Position numbers and translations under genes: made by a program
The notes under the pieces: model-generated
What the model was told of the DNA's origin: nothing
Seen by the model: only the letters and a program-made list of their open reading frames with translations
The model's database searches: none
Origin: a virus
Virus record (IMG/VR): IMGVR_UViG_3300028558_000018
Span: 80,390 to 144,389 of that record
Length of the DNA stretch: 64,000 nucleotides
Strand: one strand, 5' to 3'
Shown: one piece after another, positions 25,232-32,930 of the stretch
Numbering within the stretch: the stretch's first letter is position 1
How the letters are laid out: every line of letters starts with the position of its first letter

Positions 25232-25261
25232 AAAAAGGCGCAAGGGGTTAGCCTTGCGCCT
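25232..25261 (-). terminator. Terminator of the Ala-rich protein gene
   Basis: AGGCGCAAGG/CCTTGCGCCT, 10-bp perfect stem, 6-nt loop, five T on the minus strand; 23 nt past the stop codon. Confidence 0.9.
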
Positions 25262-25283
25262 ACGTTAACCTAACGCCTTGCGC

Positions 25284-25805
25284 TTACTCAACGTCAAGAG
25301 CCTTGCGCACGCTGGCAAGGTTGACGCCGGACTCTCCGCCAATCATGGCGGCAATCGCGGCGGCATCTTTGCCCTCCTTCTTCATGGCGCGCCCCTTTTC
25401 CTGCATGACCTGCGAAAGGTCGGAGAACGAGGGAAGCGAGGGGCGACCCGCGCCCGACTTGCCACCGAGGGAGAACGCGCCGACAATCTGACGGAACCCG
25501 TCGTCAAGCGCGGTTTTGACCTGCTGCGCGCCGTCACCGTGAGCGGCGTTGAAGGCCTTGCGCGCACCATCCAACGCGGCTGCGCGGTAAGCCTCGGGGA
25601 TGGCGTCGAACGGCTTGGAATCGAAGACGGGGACTTTGATACCTTCGACATGGGAAGCGAGGGCACGGAGGGCGGCGGCGGGCGTCTTGCTCGCGCTGGC
25701 ATTGTAAACGGTGCTGACAACGGCGGCAGGCTTGGCGGGCGTCTTCTTGACGGCGGCAGGCTTAGCGGCGGACTGAACAGGAGCGGACGAGGTGACATTT
25801 TCCAT
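25284..25805 (-). CDS. Ala/Lys/Pro-rich basic protein, GC-rich outlier gene
   Basis: 173 aa from ATG 25805, chosen because AAAGGGG lies 10 nt upstream; an in-frame start at 25844 lacks this. Residues 8-40 are A/K/P repeats like the tail of histone H1 or bacterial AlgP/Hc1 proteins. The rest is helical and Ala-rich, ending MIGGESGVNLASVRKALDVE. The gene is strikingly GC-rich, unlike everything around it. It could be an abundant DNA-binding or internal virion protein. It sits alone between a structured leader and a strong terminator. Confidence 0.8.
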   Translation of the reverse strand: MENVTSSAPVQSAAKPAAVKKTPAKPAAVVSTVYNASASKTPAAALRALASHVEGIKVPVFDSKPFDAIPEAYRAAALDGARKAFNAAHGDGAQQVKTALDDGFRQIVGAFSLGGKSGAGRPSLPSFSDLSQVMQEKGRAMKKEGKDAAAIAAMIGGESGVNLASVRKALDVE

Positions 25806-25856
25806 ATGATGAAAACCCCTTTTGGCGGGTAGGATTAAACCCAATTTTCTAACGGG

Positions 25857-25920
25857 TTAAGTTAAGACGCTGCAAACGCGCAGAGTCTTAAGCTAACCTC
25901 CCTCTTATGAGGGAAGGCTT
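25857..25920 (-). other. Structured leader between two minus-strand genes
   Basis: Two hairpins: AAGAC/GTCTT enclosing CTGC/GCAG, and CCTCCCTC/GAGGGAAGG. Together they precede the Ala-rich gene; attenuation or mRNA stabilisation is possible. Confidence 0.5.
25887..25896. repeat. Direct repeat CTTAAGCTAA, copy 1
   Basis: Identical to 26151-26160; each lies upstream of a minus-strand gene start, at 81 and 38 nt. Confidence 0.4.
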
Positions 25921-26112
25921 TCAGATTTTAACAGGCAAAGAAGTAATCAACAGTTGCGCTTGTTTCGCTTCTGTAAGGTTGAATTCCGCCGTTTCGATGT
26001 CTCCAAAGTGACAGGCTTTCTTCGCCTCTTTAAGGCAGTGTGATTTGTAAACCCGCAAAGCAGATTCCAAGGTTGACGCTTCTTCGTCGTTTAAGTGGTA
26101 AACGTGTTTCAT
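25921..26112 (-). CDS. Small helical protein
   Basis: 63 aa (HLNDEEASTLESALRVYKSHC...), helical with several Cys. It is the first clear gene after the TTGACT/TATATT promoter 500 nt upstream. Function unknown. Confidence 0.7.
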   Translation of the reverse strand: MKHVYHLNDEEASTLESALRVYKSHCLKEAKKACHFGDIETAEFNLTEAKQAQLLITSLPVKI

Positions 26113-26150
26113 GTGGATTAAATAAGCTGCTAAGGGTCATTCCATAGAAG

Positions 26151-26160
26151 CTTAAGCTAA
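26151..26160. repeat. Direct repeat CTTAAGCTAA, copy 2
   Basis: Part of the palindrome AGCTTAAGCT; partner at 25887-25896. Confidence 0.4.
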
Positions 26161-26162
26161 TC

Positions 26163-26195
26163 TCTCTTAAATCGGCATAGCCATAGATTAAGAGA
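26163..26195 (-). repeat. Inverted repeat in the leader
   Basis: TCTCTTAA/TTAAGAGA with a 17-nt loop, about 50-80 nt upstream of the 63-aa gene. Confidence 0.5.
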
Positions 26196-26624
26196 CTTTA
26201 ACTTTCTTTTCCTTGGCTCGCCTGCGCTGTTTCAGCCTAGCAGGGTCAAAGCGGGTAAATAGGTTTTTTGAAACCGTAAAAAAATATAGTGCGGTGCGGC
26301 GTGCCACCGAAAAGAACATCTAACCTTTCCCCACCTTAAGACATTGCTTTTTGAATTCAACTCAATTCTCGCTAATTCTTTTAGGCCTTTCCTAAGTGGT
26401 TGGCCTTTAAACAACTTACAATTGATTAATTTTCCCCTCTTTTCTGTTTTCCCTCTAGTTGAGCGCACCGCCTAGTTGATTAGCTCCCTAGTTAACCCCA
26501 CCACAAACAACGAAGCGCGGCGCGTGCGCGAATATAGGGAAATTCAATTTTGTCAAAATATATCTTTGTAAAATTTTTGTAAAAATCTGGGGCGGCTTTT
26601 TTGAAGTCAGTCCCCTACAGCTAA

Positions 26625-26654
26625 AATATAATAGGGCTATAAAAACAAAGTCAA
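26625..26654 (-). promoter_or_regulatory. Promoter of the leader/Ala-rich gene region
   Basis: TTGACT (26649-26654), 18 nt, TATATT (26625-26630). Near-consensus boxes. Confidence 0.6.
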
Positions 26655-26689
26655 TTTAAAAATAATTAATAAAAATAAAAAATAATTTG

Positions 26690-26950
26690 ACAAATGGGGA
26701 AAAATAATAAGCGAAAAATAAAAATCTAATAGCATATAAAAGTTTTTCTAATAGCATATAGGGCATAATATAAGGTGAATATACTAATTGTAAAAATCCT
26801 TATATAATATACTAAATTATATTAATTCCTTATATGATAATTGTAAAATAGTATAATTACCTCTATATAATAGTCTCGCGCCGGATATTGTCCTATTGAG
26901 AGCTTATACTACCTCTCATTACCTCTATATTAACGTTTATTTGGCTATAT
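26690..26950. repeat. AT-rich repeat region, origin candidate
   Basis: TCTAATAGCATATA occurs at 26725-26738 and 26747-26760 (22-nt period, two helical turns). TCCTTATAT, AATTGTAAAA and TACCTCTATAT each recur nearby. No ORF; the base composition is among the most AT-rich of the window. Confidence 0.45.
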
Positions 26951-26968
26951 TTTCTCATATTTGGACGC

Positions 26969-27000
26969 AAAAAATCCGCGAAGGAATTAACCCTCGCGGA
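26969..27000 (-). terminator. Lysozyme terminator
   Basis: TCCGCGAGGG/CCTTCGCGGA stem (one G-T pair), 6-nt loop, six T on the minus strand. Confidence 0.9.
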
Positions 27001-27025
27001 CTATTAAGTGTTTATTATTAACTAT

Positions 27026-27532
27026 TTAGAACTTATTAGCTAATATTTGAGAGAATTTTTCGGCGCGCCCCTTAACTTGAGAGTAATAACGAGAATTAAT
27101 TAGCTCTTTACTTGCCAATTTGTAATTAGAACTATTTATGGCGAGATTAAATTTCTTAAAGCCTTTCGCGCGGGTGATTCCCACATTGAAAACAAAATCC
27201 ACGAGCCTAATTTTTATTTCCTTGGGTAATTTGTTAAAATTCGGATAAAGAGTTTTCGCGCTATCAATTGCGATATTTAAATCTTGTGTGAAAAATTGAT
27301 TAATCTCATTAACACTATAAGAGGATTTCCCCTTATTAGTCAATTGGTGACCAATTCCTATAGTGAGATGGCCCATTGAATCAATATAGGGAATTGCTCT
27401 ATTTCCTTCATGATTCTCTATTAAAGCGCGGTAATCGGCTATTGATTGCGCTTTTATTGAGCAAGTTGCCGTGCAAATTGCGAAAAAGATGAACAATCCG
27501 GCGCGGAATTTGGCACTAATTGGGCTTTTCAT
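27026..27532 (-). CDS. GH24 (T4-type) lysozyme with N-terminal export signal
   Basis: 168 aa. Glu42, Asp51 and Thr57 fit the E-x8-D-x5-T catalytic pattern of T4 lysozyme (HEGNRAIPYIDSMGHLTIGIG). Residues 10-27 (AGLFIFFAICTATC) form a hydrophobic export or signal-anchor segment, so it reaches the periplasm by Sec without needing a holin pore. It cleaves peptidoglycan glycosidic bonds during lysis. A strong terminator follows. Holin and spanin genes are not adjacent. Confidence 0.9.
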   Translation of the reverse strand: MKSPISAKFRAGLFIFFAICTATCSIKAQSIADYRALIENHEGNRAIPYIDSMGHLTIGIGHQLTNKGKSSYSVNEINQFFTQDLNIAIDSAKTLYPNFNKLPKEIKIRLVDFVFNVGITRAKGFKKFNLAINSSNYKLASKELINSRYYSQVKGRAEKFSQILANKF

Positions 27533-27589
27533 AAGGTGAATTAACCTAAAAAGCGCGTAAATTGAGATTATTTATACATCTAATTATTG

Positions 27590-27826
27590 TTAAATAGCGG
27601 GAGAAATATAAATAATCTTGTGGCGCGAAGAGGTATTATCAATTTTCACAATATCCTTTTCGGTAAATATAATCGAATTGGCAAAATCAGGATTGTGCGA
27701 GTTGATTTTGTATTTACCACCATTTCCATATAATTCCACACGGCCAAACATAATGGCGCGGATATTTCCGGCATGGACAATAACTTCGGCGGAAATTCCG
27801 CTTGAAACGATTTCGTTGATATTCAT
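27590..27826 (-). CDS. Small beta-rich hypothetical protein
   Basis: 78 aa from ATG 27826. Hydrophobic/Gly pattern (VELYGNGGKYKINSHNPDFANSI) suggests a beta fold. A TTG at 27865 is an alternative start. Behind promoter 27894-27921. Confidence 0.65.
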   Translation of the reverse strand: MNINEIVSSGISAEVIVHAGNIRAIMFGRVELYGNGGKYKINSHNPDFANSIIFTEKDIVKIDNTSSRHKIIYISPAI

Positions 27827-27893
27827 GATAAACCTTAATTTATTGATATTTAAGTAATTGGCCAATCAAAATGATTAATCTATTACAATGAAG

Positions 27894-27921
27894 ACACTAA
27901 CAAATTGTTACGCTAGGTCAA
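27894..27921 (-). promoter_or_regulatory. TTGAC-family promoter
   Basis: TTGACC, 16 nt, TAGTGT; transcribes the small gene before the lysozyme. Confidence 0.6.
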
Positions 27922-27931
27922 TTTAATTATA

Positions 27932-28120
27932 TCAATAATAAATCGGCGCGGTGTTTCCAACCCATCGCGCATTTACCACAATAATTGCATGATTTAAAGT
28001 GAGATTACGAGATGATGCAATATATTGAATAATTTCCTCTTTGGAATAAAGCGATTTTCTCGCCCATTCAATAAATTCACTTAACCCATAAGTGGAAATG
28101 TCTATTAGAGATAGGGACAT
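27932..28120 (-). CDS. Small hypothetical protein
   Basis: 62 aa, helical (LSEFIEWARKSLYSKEEIIQYIA). Start 20 nt after the -10 box at 28141-28146. Confidence 0.7.
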   Translation of the reverse strand: MSLSLIDISTYGLSEFIEWARKSLYSKEEIIQYIASSRNLTLNHAIIVVNARWVGNTAPIYY

Positions 28121-28140
28121 AAAATAATTTGATTTAGCTC

Positions 28141-28168
28141 ACTTTAATAGATTGTCACATAATGTCAA
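28141..28168 (-). promoter_or_regulatory. TTGAC-family promoter
   Basis: TTGACA, 16 nt, TAAAGT. Confidence 0.6.
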
Positions 28169-28173
28169 TATCT

Positions 28174-28569
28174 TTAAATAGCAAAATATTTTTTAAATCC
28201 TTCGAAAGATTTAATATCAATATTGTCTTCAAAAGCATATTTACTAAATAAACATTGCTTTTCACCTTGGAATACTGAATAGGAGGGAATTTCTATAATT
28301 CGCAACGTCGCCCCGCCAATATCCAATAATTCCTCAACCGCTCCTATTGGAAACCAATTTAACAATTGTTCAAAAGAAGCAAACCCAAATAGAAAATTAT
28401 TATTACCAATTTTATTATAATGCGGGGTCATTCCTTTATCGTTCATTGGCGAAGGGGTGTTTGGAGAACGTATTAAATCAAAATTTTCCATTATTTGGTC
28501 AATATATTGATTTACACCCCTTGCTTGATAAATTCCCTGACTTTGATATTCAAAACGATAAATTTTCAT
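28174..28569 (-). CDS. Conserved phage hypothetical protein
   Basis: 131 aa. The pattern YRFEY...GIYQ...NDKGM and FGFASFEQLLNWF recurs in small phage proteins of unknown function; I recognise it only by pattern. Its ATG is 7 nt after the -10 box. Confidence 0.75.
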   Translation of the reverse strand: MKIYRFEYQSQGIYQARGVNQYIDQIMENFDLIRSPNTPSPMNDKGMTPHYNKIGNNNFLFGFASFEQLLNWFPIGAVEELLDIGGATLRIIEIPSYSVFQGEKQCLFSKYAFEDNIDIKSFEGFKKYFAI

Positions 28570-28576
28570 TTATTGA

Positions 28577-28604
28577 AATTTATCAAATTGTGGCGCGCCG
28601 TCAA
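28577..28604 (-). promoter_or_regulatory. TTGAC-family promoter, leaderless type
   Basis: TTGACG, 16 nt, TAAATT; ATG 7 nt later. Confidence 0.6.
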
Positions 28605-28748
28605 TTTAATTTTAACAAGTTTAAATCTAACTAATAACCCCCTATAATCCCCCTTAGTGTTATTACGAAAAAATTCGCGAGCAAATAAAGAATAAAATTA
28701 AATAAAAACTTATTGACTTAACTATTCAACTATGATTCATTATATTCA

Positions 28749-28854
28749 TGGTGAGTAAGGTTCAATCCTGAAAGCGATTTGCGGGTTAAAACCTTAGAGT
28801 GGGGCACCAAACCGTGCGCGGATTCCTAAAATCGGCCCGCGATTTAAGAACATT
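28749..28854 (-). ncRNA. Structured RNA candidate with perfect promoter
   Basis: No ORF. On the minus strand the predicted RNA has a GC hairpin (CGCGG/CCGCG, 28817-28841), a long-range 7-bp pairing TAAGGTT/AACCTTA (28790-28796 with 28756-28762) closed outside by GGTG/CACC, and an internal hairpin TTCA/TGAA. It starts just after the only TTGACA/TATAAT promoter of the window. The 3' end reads ACTCACCA, tRNA-like, but no tRNA cloverleaf fits and no riboswitch class was recognised. Confidence 0.55.
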
Positions 28855-28860
28855 TGGAAA

Positions 28861-28890
28861 ATTATAGCATAAAAATTAATATTGTGTCAA
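28861..28890 (-). promoter_or_regulatory. Consensus promoter of the RNA candidate
   Basis: TTGACA (28885-28890), 18 nt, TATAAT (28861-28866), both perfect. Confidence 0.75.
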
Positions 28891-28948
28891 TTTAAATCAA
28901 TTATTTTTAATTAAAATTAATTCACGTTAATTGATTAATTCCGCGCAC

Positions 28949-28977
28949 AAAAAAGCCGCAAAGAATAATCTCGCGGC
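28949..28977 (-). terminator. Terminator of the SHD1-like gene
   Basis: GCCGC/GCGGC stem extended by AGA/TCT, then six T on the minus strand; 18 nt past the stop. Confidence 0.75.
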
Positions 28978-28994
28978 GGATTAACTAAATTAAA

Positions 28995-29519
28995 TTACTT
29001 ATCGTTGACTTTAATTGATTTAACATTCCATGAGTCAATTAGGGGCTTAATTATCTTATTGAGGTAATTCTTTTGGAATTCATTCAATGGGGTCAAACTC
29101 GCGCCCAAATCTTCCCTCAATTGTTTATTTACTGCATCTAAATCGCCCTTAATAAACAATCCCCTATATTTAGCTCTTAATTCAACTAATTGTTTAAATT
29201 GTTTATTTGCGCCTAATCTATCGGTAATTAACGGATCATAGTCTAAATCATTACGAATAATCTTATTATAATATTCGCGTTTATAAGCATTTATTTTAAT
29301 TTTACTATTATCACCTAATTTATCAATCGGATAATGATATATCTGTTCATTAACCAAAATAGTAATAGAATCAATTTCAATTGAGAGCAATTTACCATTA
29401 ATTTTTTCACCTAATTGATTTTCCCAAGTGGAATTAGTTTTTGCGTCAACTATTTGCGGCGCAATATCTTGCGCGTGAATAATTCCGGCCAAAAACAAAA
29501 TTAAAAATGATTTTCTCAT
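28995..29519 (-). CDS. Secreted SHD1-like protein
   Basis: 174 aa. The signal peptide (MRKSFLILFLAGIIHAQ) ends near residue 17. Residues 30-80 (TWENQLGEKINGKLLSIEIDSITI...YPIDKLGDNSK) follow the SHD1 pattern, common in exported proteins of Planctomycetes and Verrucomicrobia. It would be exported to the periplasm, and with its own promoter and terminator it is a self-contained unit; a superinfection or envelope role is speculative. Confidence 0.65.
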   Translation of the reverse strand: MRKSFLILFLAGIIHAQDIAPQIVDAKTNSTWENQLGEKINGKLLSIEIDSITILVNEQIYHYPIDKLGDNSKIKINAYKREYYNKIIRNDLDYDPLITDRLGANKQFKQLVELRAKYRGLFIKGDLDAVNKQLREDLGASLTPLNEFQKNYLNKIIKPLIDSWNVKSIKVNDK

Positions 29520-29525
29520 ATAAGA

Positions 29526-29553
29526 AGACTACTCAATTGATTTAATAAGTCAA
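29526..29553 (-). promoter_or_regulatory. TTGAC-family promoter, leaderless type
   Basis: TTGACT, 16 nt, TAGTCT; ATG 6 nt later. Confidence 0.6.
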
Positions 29554-30233
29554 TAAAATTATAGAGGGATAAACACTAGGAAAGGATAACGAATAGATGA
29601 TTAATTTTTACAAACATTAGGTAAGACTAACATTTATAGGTAAGTAAAAGATTAATTGAGAAATGAAATAATTATTGAGGAATAAAAATATTTTTGAATA
29701 GATGAAAATTTTTGGGGGAAAATAAATATATGGGCACGAAATACCAAAATAATAACTTAATAATAAAATAGTAGTTAATCTTTCTCTTCATCCTCTCCTT
29801 ATTCTTCCCTTATCCATTCTTCTATGTTATCCCTATATATTAAACCATTACTTAATAAACAATTCCATAGTGGTAAACCACTATTAAATAGCTTATTAGC
29901 AATAACTTATCCAATAATTGATTAACTCTGTTTTAGTGCTTTTCTCAACTCTGTTTTTCAAGCTTTTCAACCTTACTTTTTTACGCTGTTTCTACCCTGT
30001 TTCCTTGGCGTTTAAAGCACTTTAAAACCTCACCCCTTGGCCTACCCTTACCAAGCGTTTCCCTCTCGTTTAAACGTGTTCTAACCATGCCTTGCGCGGT
30101 CGTTTTTAGATATAATTAGGGGATAATTGATTAATTGAGTGCAAATCCCTTTTAATGTGCTACTTATGGGGAAACAGAGCGCGGAATTGTTTGCAATTAG
30201 TTAATATTCAATAGGTTAAATGAATTTAAACAC
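29554..30233. other. Non-coding AT-rich stretch, then pyrimidine-rich block
   Basis: 29560-29930 is AT-rich with no ORF. 29935-30090 is pyrimidine-rich on the plus strand with repeated CTCTGTTTT/CTGTTT words. A 35-codon minus-strand ORF at about 29980-30088 has no support. The composition resembles the 26.2-26.5 kb leader. Confidence 0.4.
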
Positions 30234-30261
30234 AAAAAATCCGGCCAAATTAATGACCGGA
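30234..30261 (-). terminator. Terminator of the VWA/metallopeptidase gene
   Basis: TCCGG/CCGGA stem, 17-nt loop, six T on the minus strand. Confidence 0.75.
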
Positions 30262-30339
30262 CTTGGATTAGTTAAAATTTATTATCTATTTATAAGATAT
30301 TCGCCTTTTATATGGTTTATCGGCTAATTGCCAAATCAC

Positions 30340-31689
30340 TCAATAGTTATTGAATTTAAAGATTTCACCAAACGGAGGCTTAAATGTAGAATTGTCTTCG
30401 ATAAGTCCCCACAAAATCGGGTAATCAGGAGAAATCTCGCCAAAGCTATTGCAATACCCATCCGTTAAAATAATTGCGCCTTTAATATCTCCCAAATCAT
30501 TATTGGCGATATATTTAAAGATTTCTTTATAATCGGTGCCGCCGCCACCTTTAGGCAAGGGCTTAATATCGCTATTAGGTTCAAATACTTGAATATTTTG
30601 AATAATGGTGTCAAAATAAATTACGGTTAGCTCGTAATTATCTTTACTCACGTTTTCCAATATATTGACGGCCTCATTAACCATATTAGTCACGTCGCGC
30701 AAATTGACGCTCCCACTTGTATCTATTGCAATGACGATTTTCCCTAATTCCTGACTAAATAGTGTCGGCAAAATAATTCCGCGCCCCAAATGACGTTTAT
30801 TTACGTGACTAAATGAATAATCTTTAGCGCAATTTTCGCAAATAAAACGATTCAATATCTCTTGCCAATCAAATGAAGGCTTTTGACCATTTTTGATTAT
30901 CTCAATTAGTCCATTGCTAGGTAATTTGCCCGCCATTTTCGCTGCATTTTCCGCCAATTTAGATTGAACCTTGGTCAATTCCTCAATAGAATCATCAATG
31001 GGAGCTTTAATTTCACCAAATGTTTTTGGCTCGCCATCATTTGACTCATTTTCTTCACCATTATTAGATTCACTTGAATCGCCAGAATTATCGCCGGATT
31101 CGTCGCTATTTTCTCCCTTATCGCCCTTCGATTTATCTTGTTTATCGGATATATCAGATTTATCGCCTTTATCAGCTTTTTCATCCGATTTCTCGCCTTT
31201 GCCGTCTCCCTTTTCCTTGGATTTGTCACTCTTTTGTTTATTCTGGGAATTTTGCTTATTCTGCTCCTCTTTCTTTTTATCCTCTTCAATTCCCAAAAGA
31301 CGATAAATATCCTCTGCGGATTTGCCCGTATATTTAACATCAATTAGGACGCCTTTTGGGAGAATAAATCCTGCGCGAAGCAATTCACCATTAAGCGAAT
31401 AATCCGTGGCATAATTCCAACGCTTAATTTCTTTTCCCTTCATCCGCCCCAAATGATTTGCGCATAAATGACAAACTTCATGAGCGAGAACTCCTTTAAT
31501 TTCTTGAATAGTGAGGGAATCAGCAAATTCGCTATTGTAGAATAAATGTTTACCATCTACGCAAAAGGTAGGGTTATTCGTGGAATTGTCTTCAATAATC
31601 TGTTGCTGCAAAATCATTGAAGCAAAAAACGGATTATCGAAAATTAACGAATTAATTGCCGCCTTAACCTTTGGGTGATTAACATTCAT
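30340..31689 (-). CDS. Metallopeptidase-like protein with VWA domain
   Basis: 449 aa, three parts. Residues 60-130 hold an HEVCH zinc site (His70, Glu71, His74) of the DUF2201 N-terminal type. Residues 136-222 are a low-complexity K/D/E/S/N linker. The C-terminus (about 315-449) is a VWA fold with a MIDAS: DTSGS at 323-327, GGGGTD and ILTDGY. Such proteins often work with MoxR ATPases, one encoded next upstream. Its role in phages is unknown; CobT-type chelatase partners are the named relatives. Confidence 0.85.
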   Translation of the reverse strand: MNVNHPKVKAAINSLIFDNPFFASMILQQQIIEDNSTNNPTFCVDGKHLFYNSEFADSLTIQEIKGVLAHEVCHLCANHLGRMKGKEIKRWNYATDYSLNGELLRAGFILPKGVLIDVKYTGKSAEDIYRLLGIEEDKKKEEQNKQNSQNKQKSDKSKEKGDGKGEKSDEKADKGDKSDISDKQDKSKGDKGENSDESGDNSGDSSESNNGEENESNDGEPKTFGEIKAPIDDSIEELTKVQSKLAENAAKMAGKLPSNGLIEIIKNGQKPSFDWQEILNRFICENCAKDYSFSHVNKRHLGRGIILPTLFSQELGKIVIAIDTSGSVNLRDVTNMVNEAVNILENVSKDNYELTVIYFDTIIQNIQVFEPNSDIKPLPKGGGGTDYKEIFKYIANNDLGDIKGAIILTDGYCNSFGEISPDYPILWGLIEDNSTFKPPFGEIFKFNNY

Positions 31690-31702
31690 ATGCTATTTAT
31701 CC

Positions 31703-31730
31703 AAGCTAACAGAAAAACCCGCCGCGTCAA
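31703..31730 (-). promoter_or_regulatory. TTGAC-family promoter of the VWA gene
   Basis: TTGACG, 16 nt, TAGCTT; 13 nt before the ATG. Confidence 0.55.
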
Positions 31731-31781
31731 TTTAAAATTATTTAGATTTTAAAAATTAACGGGCGGGTAATTGGCTCTAAA

Positions 31782-32780
31782 TTATTGAATCACATCGGGA
31801 TTTTTAACAGCCCAGCGAACAAATGCCGCCGATTCTTTTAAATCAGGATTGCGGGTAATGATGCTATTAACCATAAATGCGCAATATTCTTGAGGAATGC
31901 GCTCGCCATATGCGAAAATATTATCAATATTCATTCTATTGCATTTAACTGAAAGGCAGGATAATACCGAATAAATAACATCCGGCGCGCTTGGAATATC
32001 GGCAGTCATTGGATTTGCGAGAATTTGCGCGGGCAAATTACCAATATTTTTAAATGTGCGATAAAATGCCATGAATTCTACGGCGAATCCCTCTCCGACC
32101 GTGCCTTTAAATACTTCCAAATCAATAATGCCGGCCTGAATCCACTTAGAAAGATTGTAAACTGTTCGCGGACAAGCGAAATTCTGAATTTCTTTTGACG
32201 CCGTGAATGTATTAAGGAGTGCGGGCTTGAAATTGATAAATGAAATCAATTCCATCGGCAATCCCTTGTTCATTGCCCAGCTAATCCAATCATTAGCGCA
32301 AATTTCCATTTCAAATATGCAAAAGCGGGAAATAAGCGGAGTAATTAGTGAACCAACGCCCGCATTATCTTTACGGGAATTTGTCGCGGCAATAAACGAA
32401 ACATAATCGGAAATTCTCTTCCCATTAATTTCTCGCGCTTGTATAAGTTGTTGACAGGCAGCTTGATTTGAAAGATTTGCCTGTCCCAAATCATCAATAA
32501 GGACAACTAATTCCTCTTTAGTTTCCATCATTTCACGCAAATCACCATAAGGAATAAAATCGGCGGTCAATTTACCATTAATTGTCCCGCTAACCGGCAA
32601 TCCCTTAAAATCAGTGGGATCGCTCATAACAGGATGCAAAATCATGAATTTATACCCCATTGATTTAACAATAGAGGCAATCATTTCTGATTTACCAATT
32701 CCGGGCGAACCAACTAGCAGAATATTGCTTTTATCTTTAATAGCAATAGGGAGAACTTTGGCCAGCATTGACGGTTTCAT
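31782..32780 (-). CDS. MoxR-type AAA+ ATPase
   Basis: 332 aa. Walker A GSPGIGKSEM, Walker B ELVVLIDDLGQ and sensor-1 FIAATNS are clear. The DDLGQA form and length fit the MoxR/CobS group, which remodels partner complexes holding VWA proteins. It lies between the DUF3150-like and VWA genes, each with its own promoter. Confidence 0.9.
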   Translation of the reverse strand: MKPSMLAKVLPIAIKDKSNILLVGSPGIGKSEMIASIVKSMGYKFMILHPVMSDPTDFKGLPVSGTINGKLTADFIPYGDLREMMETKEELVVLIDDLGQANLSNQAACQQLIQAREINGKRISDYVSFIAATNSRKDNAGVGSLITPLISRFCIFEMEICANDWISWAMNKGLPMELISFINFKPALLNTFTASKEIQNFACPRTVYNLSKWIQAGIIDLEVFKGTVGEGFAVEFMAFYRTFKNIGNLPAQILANPMTADIPSAPDVIYSVLSCLSVKCNRMNIDNIFAYGERIPQEYCAFMVNSIITRNPDLKESAAFVRWAVKNPDVIQ

Positions 32781-32817
32781 ATAATATTTAATAGTTAAGG
32801 TTTATCTAACTATTCAT

Positions 32818-32846
32818 AGCTTGCCACAAAATAAATCTTTCGTCAA
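32818..32846 (-). promoter_or_regulatory. TTGAC-family promoter of the AAA+ gene
   Basis: TTGACG, 17 nt, CAAGCT. 37 nt before the ATG. Confidence 0.45.
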
Positions 32847-32930
32847 CAAAATAAAATCTAAGTTTTTAAAAATTAAATAGGCAAAATAAAGGGGAATAGC
32901 TCACCATTTAGAACTATTCCCCTAAATCAA

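Larger units (their letters stand above)
26113..26624 (-). other. Long leader, purine-rich on the minus strand
   Basis: About 510 nt between promoter 26625-26654 and the 63-aa gene. It carries an AGCTTAAGCT palindrome, an 8-bp inverted repeat (26163-26195) and a purine-rich minus strand. A basic GTG-start ORF (26232-26468) has unusual codons and I do not call it. Confidence 0.45.

Noticed and set aside
25278-25832. Plus-strand and alternative-frame long ORFs over the Ala-rich gene
   Set aside because: High GC lengthens all frames. Only the minus-strand frame has an SD, a terminator and sensible protein composition.
26232-26468. GTG-start basic ORF of 78 codons
   Set aside because: It uses atypical codons, has no SD and lies in a purine-rich leader; kept only as a note.
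28740-28850. tRNA or riboswitch
   Set aside because: The CACCA end and GGTTCAATCC word tempt, but no acceptor or anticodon stem forms, and no known riboswitch core is present.
24777-30339. CRISPR array
   Set aside because: Repeats are only in pairs, with unequal spacing and no spacer-like regularity.
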